A stretch of DNA of 46,638 bases, taken from the NCBI GenBank assembly GCA_031286205.1, contig JAITUR010000052.1:1-46638 (forward strand), written 5' to 3'. The stretch comes from Treponema sp. (GTDB taxonomy: Bacteria > Spirochaetota > Spirochaetia > Treponematales > Breznakiellaceae). The notes beneath the pieces are model-generated. The model saw only the letters and a list, made by a program, of their open reading frames with translations, had not been told where the DNA came from and did not search any database. Position numbers and translations under genes: made by a program. Positions 33,101-40,253 of the stretch are shown piece after piece; position 1 is the stretch's first letter, and the number at the start of each line of letters is the position of its first letter.

Positions 33101-34770
33101 AGCATTACGGCTGTTTTATTTAATGCGCTCATCATTTTTTCCCGCCGTTTAAGAGCTTCCATTGAATTTTGCGCGCTTTCAGTTTTTTCATTCATAATAA
33201 CAATGTCAGCGCACAGGAAAGCCGCCGAACGCATCATTTCTACGCTTTCATCGTCAAAATAGCGTTCGTTGTGACGGTCTTCGAACATTGCAAAACCCCA
33301 AAGCTTATTGCCAATAAAAATAGGCGTAATATAAACTGACACAACGCCAAACGACTGCAATATAGCGGCTTCGGGCAATAAGCCGACAGGGCTGTTAACT
33401 GATTCGTCGGAATAAAAAAGATCCTCCCATCGGGGAGCAAGATTAGCGTATTTAACATCTTCTAATCCTGAGGTAGGAATAGTAGTGCCGCTGGCTTCCC
33501 TGTCCCAGCGGTAAATCTGAGACGCGTGCAAACCATCGGATTGGGCAGAATTGCACCATAGAGAAAACCTGTCTACTCTAACCATGTCAACAATAGTTCT
33601 TATACCCGCTGTCATTGTTTCGTCGAAAGAGTCGTCCGCCTGCGAAAGAAATATTATAGCGGCATTGTTAAGAGTCCGCATCATTTTTTCCCGCCGCTTA
33701 AGTTCTTCCAATGCGTTTCTTGCGCTTTTGGTTTTATCGTTTTTAATTATTGCGTTATTGCACAAACGCGCGGCAGAACTTAAAAAACCAATCAGGTCAG
33801 CGTCAAAAGCCCGTTCTGTCGTATGATCCTGAAAAGCGACAGCGCCCCATAACTCATTATTTATAAGAAAGGGGGTAAGCAGTATGGACTTTATTCCGAA
33901 TGTTTTTAAAAATTCTTTTTCTTCGCCGGACATTGTGCCGGTTTGCAGATTTATATATTCACCTTTTGACAATATCTCTATCCAGTTTTTTGTTGTTGGA
34001 ACATTGGGTACTATTATAAGATCATCATCCAGACTTACCAAACTGCCTTCGTTTTTATCCCAGCGGTAAACCTGCCCAAAATGTTTTTCTTTACCTTCTC
34101 CAGTCTCTGTAAGACAATAAAAAATAATTCTGTCCATGCTTGCTGTATCTGCAATGGGCTTTAGACTGTCGCTTAATACGGCTTCAAAATTATCGATATT
34201 ATTTGAAAGCAGCAAAATATCAATTTCATTTAATGCATTTAATAATTTTTCCCGGTGTTTTATGGTTTCCGTTATTTGTTTTTCTTCGGCTATATCCTGT
34301 AATGCGCCTGCCACTCTGATTGGGATTCCCTTGCGGCCTCTTAGCGTTGTACCAAATGCGCGAAAATACTTGTACTGTCCGTTTTTAAGCATAAGACGAT
34401 ATTCAAGATCGTAGGGGGTTTGGCCTGTGTAGTCGCTTAAATGCGCCGCAAAGGCGTCAAGAGTTCTTTCTTTATCTTCGGGGTGTAGGCGGTCGCTCCA
34501 ACTGCAGGTAAGATTTGGGAAGTCGTTTTCATCGGTAAAACCAAGCATATGACGGAATTCCTGCGACCATGTAAACCTGTTGTTAGGATTAACAGGGTCT
34601 CCGCTTACGACATCCATATCCCACAAAGCAATACCAAGGGCATCACTTGTAAGCTTGTATTTCATCATGTCATATTCTGCGGCATCAGCAAGCTGTTCCA
34701 ATTCATTTAAAAGACCGTTTTTATTGGTTTTTTTGGTATTTTGGAACAGTCTTTTAATAAGATTTTTCAT
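30109..34770 (-). CDS. Giant hybrid kinase: PAS, three tandem GAF modules, PAS, GAF, HisKA, ATPase, two REC
   Basis: 1553 residues from ATG 34770 (MKNLIKRLFQ); an earlier ATG 13 codons upstream lies in the promoter region and is unlikely. No membrane helix, so it is cytosolic. A PAS_3 domain (40-165) is followed by three repeats of about 180-190 residues, each a helix starting REK(L/M) (near residues 173, 362 and 543) and a GAF domain (ending GAVAFQDH, GFAMFEDR, GVVTLEDH). A PAS domain (735-860), a fourth GAF (880-1030), HisKA with H1045 (SHEMRTPLNAIIG), an ATPase domain, and two receivers (D1333 and D1475) follow. The last receiver resembles those of the first two kinases. It lies 7 bases before trkA, suggesting co-transcription. 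Confidence 0.93.
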   Translation of the reverse strand: MKNLIKRLFQNTKKTNKNGLLNELEQLADAAEYDMMKYKLTSDALGIALWDMDVVSGDPVNPNNRFTWSQEFRHMLGFTDENDFPNLTCSWSDRLHPEDKERTLDAFAAHLSDYTGQTPYDLEYRLMLKNGQYKYFRAFGTTLRGRKGIPIRVAGALQDIAEEKQITETIKHREKLLNALNEIDILLLSNNIDNFEAVLSDSLKPIADTASMDRIIFYCLTETGEGKEKHFGQVYRWDKNEGSLVSLDDDLIIVPNVPTTKNWIEILSKGEYINLQTGTMSGEEKEFLKTFGIKSILLTPFLINNELWGAVAFQDHTTERAFDADLIGFLSSAARLCNNAIIKNDKTKSARNALEELKRREKMMRTLNNAAIIFLSQADDSFDETMTAGIRTIVDMVRVDRFSLWCNSAQSDGLHASQIYRWDREASGTTIPTSGLEDVKYANLAPRWEDLFYSDESVNSPVGLLPEAAILQSFGVVSVYITPIFIGNKLWGFAMFEDRHNERYFDDESVEMMRSAAFLCADIVIMNEKTESAQNSMEALKRREKMMSALNKTAVMLLEDNTKNFNDVMSNSLVPVAAAGGIDRIAVYRLLDGKNQLGQIYLWYGKTLPLEDELVALPDISPIRRWLDVLTKGNCINVNLGKASQDEVDFLKQFGVKSVFMVPIFARGEFWGVVTLEDHTNYRDFHEDTHDLMRSTANLCAGAIVRAEMEKAIIKTQELMRDITEASPISYVLFDENMQVIDCNETMMNILGCTDKKYFLEHYWEKFVPKTQPDKEKSFDKAIAKRDEAFSGDQSRFEWIHYSLDGEAIPMENTLTRVTQNDKKMIVSFKYDLRNTKKMMDSIHKQSELLKIRLKQQEIISDISKGFISSGDSQLYVRDAIAKLGDYHKASSVFIYRIDYRHNKTVLEYNWSSKDEPPQPIDFDLHSMVIHSFPENLPECATLPVISCADTSKSDVYRDLLSVNINAFVSSPLYTEGRLWGVIAVVQRFVPRQWTENERKFVAITAGTIAGVIMRDIYNKTLKDALAKATSANKAKGEFLSNMSHEMRTPLNAIIGMTRIGKNSEQLDRKDYSLSKIEDASVHLLGVINDVLDISKIEANKFELSPVEFNFEKMLQRVVNVIHFRLDEKNQKLSVYIDKTIPKIINGDDQRIAQVITNLLSNAVKFTPDEGSITVNARFLGEDNGFCVIQVSVKDTGIGISPDQQKRLFQSFMQAESSTVRKYGGTGLGLAISKSIVEMMGGKIRVESEMGKGSSFIFTILVGRGEEKTQEIPPSNVNMNNARILVVDDDPFILEYISEIIHGFGGKCDTALSGKEALKMAKENQPYDIYFVDWKMPDMDGIELTEILKSQQTGTSENSVIIMISAAQWNDIEPEAKKAGVDKFLSKPLFPSSVADTINECFGIELQKKQTAQQTIDGIFKGHCILLVEDMEINREIILTVLEPTGLEMYCAENGAQAVKMYNEDPDKYEVIFMDVQMPEMDGFEATRRIREIEKELGKTSKRTPIIAMTANVFKEDIEKCISAGMNDHLGKPLDFDDVIEKIHTYLNRPGHI

Positions 34771-34819
34771 AGTTATATATATAGTATAAGGTATATTAAT
34801 AATAATCAACTTGATTAGC

Positions 34820-34848
34820 TTGCATAATATTAACTAATTATGGATAAT
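34820..34848 (+). promoter_or_regulatory. Promoter placed for a leaderless start of the 99-residue protein
   Basis: TTGCAT (34820-34825), a 17-base spacer and GATAAT (34843-34848), then 7 bases and the ATG at 34856. No Shine-Dalgarno lies between. The kinase gene diverges from here, and its own weak boxes (TTGATT and TACTAT on the minus strand) end about 10 bases before its ATG. Confidence 0.5.
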
Positions 34849-34855
34849 TATTCTT

Positions 34856-35155
34856 ATGGAACAAGGACAATTATTACTTATTATGAGCCAGCTTGGTTTG
34901 GGAGCCATTGCTACATTTTTGGCAATTATGCTTTGGTCAAGAACAAGAGATGCCGCCTGGATGCTTATAATAATAGGGGCTATTGTTGCTTATATAGAAA
35001 TTGTGTATGATATATTAGAAACATTCGGCATGAGTTTGAATTTACTTTTAATAGGTTCAGTTCCGGCTGTTTCTTTCGTTTTGCCATTGTTGCGGATGGT
35101 TTTTTTTATTACCGCTTTTTTGGTAATGATAATAAAACAATCCCGGTTAAAATAA
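34856..35155 (+). CDS. Small three-helix membrane protein, unknown function
   Basis: 99 residues with hydrophobic helices at about 5-24, 32-52 and 60-92. The charged termini and an acidic stretch (EIVYDILETFG) in the middle are the only polar parts. No family is recognised. It has a good -35/-10 pair directly before the ATG and no ribosome site. It lies 24 bases before another small membrane protein and diverges from the giant kinase. Confidence 0.65.
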   Translation: MEQGQLLLIMSQLGLGAIATFLAIMLWSRTRDAAWMLIIIGAIVAYIEIVYDILETFGMSLNLLLIGSVPAVSFVLPLLRMVFFITAFLVMIIKQSRLK

Positions 35156-35179
35156 TCATATAGAAGAGAGGGATATGAC

Positions 35180-35404
35180 ATGAAAGCATTAATTATTGGT
35201 CTATTGATCATTGCTGCTGCGGTTTTTGCAATCCTGCCTGCCGAAATCTTAGGTTTTGGACTGGGCTGGGGTGCTGAAGTAACGGCATTCCTTCGCGGAG
35301 GACTTCCGGTAATAGCAATTCTAATTGGCCTTGTTGCCATTTTTATAGGTATTGCCGACATGAAAGATCGCGCCGAAGCAAAAAAAGAAGAAAAAGCAGA
35401 GTGA
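35180..35404 (+). CDS. Small two-helix membrane protein, unknown function
   Basis: 74 residues with a first helix at 3-27 and a second at about 42-62, and a strongly charged tail (DMKDRAEAKKEEKAE) that is probably cytosolic. A ribosome site GAGAGGG lies about 7 bases before the ATG, unlike the preceding gene. Likely co-transcribed with it. Family not recognised. Confidence 0.7.
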   Translation: MKALIIGLLIIAAAVFAILPAEILGFGLGWGAEVTAFLRGGLPVIAILIGLVAIFIGIADMKDRAEAKKEEKAE

Positions 35405-35412
35405 CGAACCCC

Positions 35413-35461
35413 ACCCTAAAGGGATAGGGTATCGTCGTTCTCCCGAGGAATTGCATTCGGG
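35413..35461 (+). terminator. Probable terminator after the small membrane proteins
   Basis: Two short hairpins follow the stop: ACCCTA-AAGGGA-TAGGGT (35413-35430) and CCCGA-(10)-TCGGG (35442-35461), with GGTTTATTAA after. It may serve both this unit and the convergent proB end (35487). Neither has a strong T-run. Confidence 0.45.
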
Positions 35462-35486
35462 GTTTATTAACCGACTCTCGAATAAA

Positions 35487-36275
35487 TTACGCCAAAAACG
35501 CCGTGGCTTTTTGTTCTCCTGCAGCGAGAATTTCTAAACTGCGGGCGGTTCCGCCGTGTGCAAGTATTGTGGGAATACTGTAAGATAAAGCCATTTGCGC
35601 GGCATCCAGTTTTGTGGCAATTCCGCCTGTTCCAAAATTATTGGTTGATCCTATATCAATACTTTTACGAAGATCATCGATATTGCGGACTACTTCTATT
35701 AATTTTGCGTCTGTATGTTCTTTTGGGTTTTTGTCATATACCCCGTCTATATCGCTGAATAGGATTAACAAGTCGGCGCTCCATAAAATTGCAGACCGGG
35801 CGGCAAGGGTATCGTTATCGCCAATTTTTATTTCTTCTACAGAGACAGTATCGTTTTCGTTAATGATAGGAATGATTCCCTCGTCTACCAAAGTAAAGAG
35901 CGTGTTACGCATATTAAGTGTTCTGTTAGAATCGTTAAAATCTTCGCGTGTTAATAAAATTTGTCCGACATGAAGCCCGTATTGTTCAAAAGCAATCCGC
36001 CATGACTTCATTAATTCTACCTGTCCTACAGCGCAAAGGGCCTGTCTGTAATGAAGATCTTTTTTGCGCGACCACTTGTCCAATTTAGAAAGCCCCGCAA
36101 CCTGCGCGCCGGAAGAAACAATTATAAACTGCTTGCCTTTTTTTATAAGAGCGGCTGTCTGTTCCGCAAATTCAGAAAGAAGGTCTGTGTTCATTTTACC
36201 TTCGCTGTTGGCAAGCGTATTTGACCCAAACTTAAGGATTATTTTTCGCGCATCATTAATTAACCGAGAAATCAT
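35487..36275 (-). CDS. proB: Glutamate 5-kinase, short form without PUA domain
   Basis: 262 residues. Catalyses ATP-dependent phosphorylation of glutamate, first step of proline synthesis. Amino-acid-kinase fold with IILKFGSNTLAN, FIIVSSGAQVAGL, PIINENDTVSVEEIKIGDNDTLAA and GTGGIATKLDAAQMALSY. The E. coli enzyme has about 367 residues, the extra part being a C-terminal PUA domain; it is absent here, as in several spirochete-type and other short ProB proteins. GGAG precedes the ATG at 36275. It follows proA by 3 bases, in the same operon. Confidence 0.95.
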   Translation of the reverse strand: MISRLINDARKIILKFGSNTLANSEGKMNTDLLSEFAEQTAALIKKGKQFIIVSSGAQVAGLSKLDKWSRKKDLHYRQALCAVGQVELMKSWRIAFEQYGLHVGQILLTREDFNDSNRTLNMRNTLFTLVDEGIIPIINENDTVSVEEIKIGDNDTLAARSAILWSADLLILFSDIDGVYDKNPKEHTDAKLIEVVRNIDDLRKSIDIGSTNNFGTGGIATKLDAAQMALSYSIPTILAHGGTARSLEILAAGEQKATAFLA

Positions 36276-36278
36276 TTT

Positions 36279-37541
36279 TTAGCTCCGTATTTGTCCATTT
36301 CCGCTTACAATGTACTTGATTGATGTCAGAGTATCAAGCCCCATAGGTCCTCTTGCATGAATTTTTTGGGTGCTAATTCCCAGCTCGGCACCAAAACCGA
36401 ATACGCCTCCGTCTGTAAATCGTGTAGAAGCATTAACATACACGCAAGCGGCATCTACCTGTGCGCGGAATTTTTCTGCCGACTTTAAGTCGTTGGTAAG
36501 GATAGCTTCCGAGTGCTTTGTTCCATACCGGTTAATGTGCGCAACAGCCTCGTCGCAAGAGGCAACCGTTTTTACTGCAAGAATATTGTCAAGGAATTCC
36601 TTACCCCAATCTTCTTCGGATACATCTTTTAGCACAAGCTCTGCGGGCGGTGTTCCAATAGCAGCCTTTGATAACGAGTCGCAGCGCATTTCTGCCTTGC
36701 CTGCAAGGGCGGCGGCAGCTTTAGGCATAATCTGCGCAAGAATATCCTTGTGTATTAAAAGTGTTTCCACCGCATTGCACACACCGGGTCTTTGCAATTT
36801 AGCGTTAATGATAATCTGAACAGCCTGTTCAATGTCTGCGCTTGGCTCGATATAAATATGGCAGTTTCCTTCTCCGGTTTCGATTACGGGAATTCGCGCA
36901 TTCTCTGTTACACGGCGAATTAAATCTCCGCCGCCGCGGGGAAGAACAACATCTATAAATCCGCGGGCGTTAAGGATTACATCTACTTCGTCTCTGCTGC
37001 CGGATTCGCAAAGAGCAACTGCATCTTCTATTCCGCCGCCTTTGGCAAGACCTGCTTTAATAGCCTTAACCAATGCCTTGTTGGATTCCAGCGCGGAAGA
37101 AGATCCCCGTAATAAAATGGAACAGCCTGTTTTATACGCAATGGCGGCACAATCCGCCGTAACATTGGGGCGGGATTCGTAAATAATAGCCGCAACTCCA
37201 AGAGGGACAGTTACCCTTTCTATTTGCAGTCCATTTTGAATGGTCCAGCCCGCCTGCACCCGCCCTACTGGGTCTTCCTGCCGGATTACTATATCTATTC
37301 CTTCTATAATGCCGTCTATCCGTTTATCGTTAAGAAGCAGGCGATCTACAAGGCTTTCCTTCATGCCGCCTTCGCGTGCCTTTGCAACATCACGGACATT
37401 GGCTTGAAGAATACCGGCACGATCTTTATCGATTGCGTCTGCGGCGGCGGCAAGAGCCGTATCTTTTGCGGCACGGTTGTGCATAGCCAACTGCGTCTGC
37501 GCGGTTTTTAGAGAATTAAAAATAGAATTCATGGAGTTCAT
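36279..37541 (-). CDS. proA: Gamma-glutamyl phosphate reductase
   Basis: 420 residues. NADPH-dependent reduction of gamma-glutamyl phosphate, second step of proline synthesis. Aldehyde-dehydrogenase fold with PLGVAAIIYESRPNVTADCAA, LLRGSSSALESNKAL, and the catalytic cysteine in KLQRPGVCNAVETLL. The C-terminus has VYVNASTRFTDGGVFGFGAELGIST and HARGPMGLDTLTS, as in the family. Two in-frame ATG codons, 37541 and three codons on, are both possible; neither has a clear ribosome site. It follows glyS by 13 bases. Confidence 0.96.
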   Translation of the reverse strand: MNSMNSIFNSLKTAQTQLAMHNRAAKDTALAAAADAIDKDRAGILQANVRDVAKAREGGMKESLVDRLLLNDKRIDGIIEGIDIVIRQEDPVGRVQAGWTIQNGLQIERVTVPLGVAAIIYESRPNVTADCAAIAYKTGCSILLRGSSSALESNKALVKAIKAGLAKGGGIEDAVALCESGSRDEVDVILNARGFIDVVLPRGGGDLIRRVTENARIPVIETGEGNCHIYIEPSADIEQAVQIIINAKLQRPGVCNAVETLLIHKDILAQIMPKAAAALAGKAEMRCDSLSKAAIGTPPAELVLKDVSEEDWGKEFLDNILAVKTVASCDEAVAHINRYGTKHSEAILTNDLKSAEKFRAQVDAACVYVNASTRFTDGGVFGFGAELGISTQKIHARGPMGLDTLTSIKYIVSGNGQIRS

Positions 37542-37554
37542 TTCTGTATCACCG

Positions 37555-38943
37555 CTAATTTGCGCGCTTGTACGCTTTTATTTCCTGCTTTAACCGTACG
37601 GCAAGCTCCGCGCGGGGCACTCTTACCTGTTCCATAGAATCGCGGAAACGCAGGGTAACTGTATTGTCCTCTTTGGATTGATAATCTACGGTAACACAGA
37701 AAGGCGTTCCTGCTTCGTCCTGGCGGCGGTATCGCCTGCCAATCGCACCCGCCTGATCATAGTCGGTGGAGTAATCTTCCTTAAGCTCTGTGCGAATATC
37801 CTGCGCAAGTTCGGCAAGCCCGTCTTTTTTCATTAAGGGCAGAATTGCCACAGTAATGGGAGCAAGACTTGGATGGAAGCGCAAGACTGTACGCCAATCG
37901 TCTGCGCTTCCTTCGGATGCGACATCGCCTTTGTCGGCAACTTTTTCTTCGTCGTAGGCATCGCAAAGAACCATTAGCACATTGCGGGTAAGTCCTGCGG
38001 AAGTTTCTATTATATACGGAGTGTAACGCGCGTTATTATCGTCCTGATCTATATACTGCATATCTTTGCCGGAGTACTCTGCGTGTCTGGCAAGATCGTA
38101 GTCGGATCTGTTGTGCACACCTTCCAGCTCGCTCCAGCCCATTGGGAATAAATACTCGATATCGTAGGCATCTTTTGCATAGTGGGCGCGTTTGTCTATC
38201 GGGTGCTGATACCATCGCAGGTGATCCATTTTTACGCCGAGTTTTTTGTAGTATTCCCAGCGGCGGTTTTTCCATTCATCAAACCATTTTTCGTCTTCGC
38301 CGGGTTTTACAAAGTATTGCATTTCCAGTTGCTCGAACTCGCAGGTGCGGAAGATAAAGTTTTTGGTAACAATTTCGTTGCGAAACGCCTTTCCTACCTG
38401 CGCAATGCCAAACGGGATTTTCATCCGGTTGGATTGAATAATATTTTTATAATTTACATAAATGCCCTGTGCGGTTTCCGGGCGCAGATAAAGTACACTT
38501 GCGGTATCTTCTGCCGCGCCAATATGGGTTTTGAACATCAGGTTAAAATTGCGAGGGTCTGTAAGTTCGCCTCCGCAATCCGGGCATTTTTTTGCCTTCA
38601 TGTTTTCTTCGGGGATCATATCGTCGCGGAAACGGGACTTGCATTTTTTACAATCCACCAATGGATCGGTAAAATTTTCCACATGACCGGACGCTTCCCA
38701 TGTACGGGGGTGCATCAATATAGATGCATCCAAACCCACAATATCGTCGTGGAGCTGGGTCATTTCCTTCCACCATGTACCGGCAATGCGGTTTTTAAGC
38801 TCAATGCCGAGAGGACCGTAATCCCATGCGCCCCTCTGACCGCCGTAAATTTCCGACGACTGAAAAACAAAGCCCCGTCTTTTTGCCAGCGAGGTAATTT
38901 TTTCCATCGTTGCTTTTCCTGTGTATTCTTTTAATTCTGCCAT
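37555..38943 (-). CDS. glyS: Glycyl-tRNA synthetase, dimeric class II type
   Basis: 462 residues. Charges tRNA(Gly). Class II marks include RRGFVFQSSEIYGGQRGAWDYGPLG, motif 2 in FGIAQVGKAFRNEI and FIFRTCEFEQLEMQYF, and a zinc-knuckle insertion with CKKC and CPDC (near residues 97 and 119). The anticodon-binding domain closes the chain. The start at 38943 lacks a Shine-Dalgarno; the Met at codon 13 (38907) has AGGAAA upstream and is a plausible alternative. It follows luxS by 9 bases. Family and length typical of the alpha2 enzyme. Confidence 0.95.
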   Translation of the reverse strand: MAELKEYTGKATMEKITSLAKRRGFVFQSSEIYGGQRGAWDYGPLGIELKNRIAGTWWKEMTQLHDDIVGLDASILMHPRTWEASGHVENFTDPLVDCKKCKSRFRDDMIPEENMKAKKCPDCGGELTDPRNFNLMFKTHIGAAEDTASVLYLRPETAQGIYVNYKNIIQSNRMKIPFGIAQVGKAFRNEIVTKNFIFRTCEFEQLEMQYFVKPGEDEKWFDEWKNRRWEYYKKLGVKMDHLRWYQHPIDKRAHYAKDAYDIEYLFPMGWSELEGVHNRSDYDLARHAEYSGKDMQYIDQDDNNARYTPYIIETSAGLTRNVLMVLCDAYDEEKVADKGDVASEGSADDWRTVLRFHPSLAPITVAILPLMKKDGLAELAQDIRTELKEDYSTDYDQAGAIGRRYRRQDEAGTPFCVTVDYQSKEDNTVTLRFRDSMEQVRVPRAELAVRLKQEIKAYKRAN

Positions 38944-38952
38944 GTTGATAGT

Positions 38953-39438
38953 TTACACATTATTATTGGGATAGTAAAGGTTCCCTTTTTTGGGATTTCG
39001 CAGAAGAGCCGCGTATTTGCGGACTTCCCACTTTGCCATGTTCAGGTTCTGTTCCTGCCAGTTGCCGCATTCTTCCGGAGATGCGCCGGGGATACTGCCC
39101 TGGAAGTTTTCGACCCATTCAAACATATCGACTAAGAGCGAAAGGATATCTTCGGATATATAATCGCCCTCTAAAATTACATAAAAACCTGTGCGGCAGC
39201 CCATCGGGCCAAAATATACTGTTTTTTTAGTCCATTCCGAATTGGAACGAAGATAGGTTGCGCACAGATGTTCTATTGTGTGCAAGGCGGGTTGATCCAT
39301 GACCGGTTCTTTGTTTGGCTCCTTAAAACGCAGATCAAAGGTGGTAAGCGTTGTTTCCCCATATTTGTCTTTTCGGGAAACATAAACACCGGGCTTTAGC
39401 CTAAGATGATCAACCTCGAAACTTGCAATTTTTTCCAT
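38953..39438 (-). CDS. luxS: S-ribosylhomocysteine lyase
   Basis: 161 residues. Splits S-ribosylhomocysteine to homocysteine and the autoinducer-2 precursor DPD in the methyl cycle. The metal ligands match LuxS: H53 and H57 in HTIEH, and C124 in ECGNW; the catalytic cysteine is C81 in GCRTGFY. ATG 39438 is chosen because it gives the usual N-terminus (MEKIASFEVDH); a longer open frame is a shadow in the preceding gene. The ATG overlaps the TAA of the lipoprotein gene (TAATG), and there is no Shine-Dalgarno, so translation is probably coupled. Confidence 0.96.
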   Translation of the reverse strand: MEKIASFEVDHLRLKPGVYVSRKDKYGETTLTTFDLRFKEPNKEPVMDQPALHTIEHLCATYLRSNSEWTKKTVYFGPMGCRTGFYVILEGDYISEDILSLLVDMFEWVENFQGSIPGASPEECGNWQEQNLNMAKWEVRKYAALLRNPKKGNLYYPNNNV

Positions 39439-39998
39439 TATTGCATTATCCTGACATCCCAGATTGTAATGTCGTACGGCCCGGGTCTCCAGCTTTCGTG
39501 GGTCTGCCATGAAATGTCAAAAACATTGTTCATAAGTCTTTCGTTCAAAGCACCGACGGGGGTTCCCCAGGACGGCTGTGTGAACATATTAATAGGAACT
39601 TCTATGGTAAGCTCTTTACCGGCTTCAGCTTCAAAGCGGTATTCATGGTGTGCCCAATCTGTAATAGTACTGACACGGTATTTAACGGAGTAAAGCTGTC
39701 CGTCTCCGGTAACCTTAAAGGAAATTCCCTTTGCTTTTTTAAGCGCTTCCAGCGTGTCTTCGTCCGGATTAATTTGCCAGCCGGTAAAACCGTACTGGAA
39801 CGCTTCCGTAACTTCTCCGTATAATCGATAAGCAGTCATACCGCCTTTTTCGATTATTTCCATTTCGATGGTAGAGTCGCCATTGTCGTTAGCATCTGTA
39901 AAAGGCTCCCATTCGCCGGTTACCGGGATACTTGCACTTTTACCGCAGCCGAACATAAATAATGCCCCAATAAGCATTACCACTAATAATTTTTTCAT
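39438..39998 (-). CDS. CIA30/CBM11-like lipoprotein
   Basis: 186 residues from ATG 39998, with AAGGAG upstream. Signal peptide ending in the lipobox FMFGC (lipidated about C18). The mature part is a beta-sandwich of the CIA30/CBM11 type (GMTAYRLYGEVTEAFQYGFTGW, KGISFKVTGDGQLYSVKYRV, ISWQTHESWRPGPYDITIWDV), a fold used in carbohydrate binding. The xylanase genes diverge 256 bases away, so a polysaccharide-related role is possible. It is the first gene of the unit containing luxS, glyS, proA and proB, and the luxS start depends on it. Confidence 0.78.
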   Translation of the reverse strand: MKKLLVVMLIGALFMFGCGKSASIPVTGEWEPFTDANDNGDSTIEMEIIEKGGMTAYRLYGEVTEAFQYGFTGWQINPDEDTLEALKKAKGISFKVTGDGQLYSVKYRVSTITDWAHHEYRFEAEAGKELTIEVPINMFTQPSWGTPVGALNERLMNNVFDISWQTHESWRPGPYDITIWDVRIMQ

Positions 39999-40027
39999 AT
40001 CAAACTCCTTGTGTTTTCTTGTTTGAT

Positions 40028-40056
40028 ATTGTATCACAATGGGATTTAATCAACAA
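40028..40056 (-). promoter_or_regulatory. Promoter of the lipoprotein/luxS/glyS/pro unit
   Basis: Minus-strand TTGTTG (40056-40051), a 17-base spacer and TACAAT (40033-40028). The lipoprotein ATG is at 39998, with a normal leader and AAGGAG. Confidence 0.6.
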
Positions 40057-40216
40057 CCCCTAAGCACGAATGAAAAAGCCCCCAAATGGGTAAATTTGTC
40101 TGTTTCGTGAATACACCGCCTTCTTGTTAAAAATGCGCAATCTTCTTCCTTTACTTTTATATTGTTTGTCCAAACTTTGTGGAAGGAACTTTATCTTTCC
40201 CTGATTTTTTTTTGGA

Positions 40217-40246
40217 TTGACAGCGCAGCAGATGCCATGTTATAAT
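40217..40246 (+). promoter_or_regulatory. Consensus promoter of the xylanase pair, leaderless layout
   Basis: Perfect TTGACA (40217-40222), an 18-base spacer and perfect TATAAT (40241-40246). The ATG lies 7 bases further on at 40254, so transcription should start at or next to the ATG. No Shine-Dalgarno is present. The remainder of 40057-40216 shows nothing recognisable. Confidence 0.8.
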
Positions 40247-40253
40247 TACTGTT

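Noticed and set aside
39439-39510. Longer N-terminus of LuxS
   Set aside because: The 24 extra residues are antisense-like shadow in the upstream lipoprotein gene; the ATG at 39438 gives the usual LuxS start.
40057-40216. Small RNA or tRNA in the intergenic region
   Set aside because: No cloverleaf, no CCA or T-loop pattern and no stable structure beyond a CCC/GGG pair.
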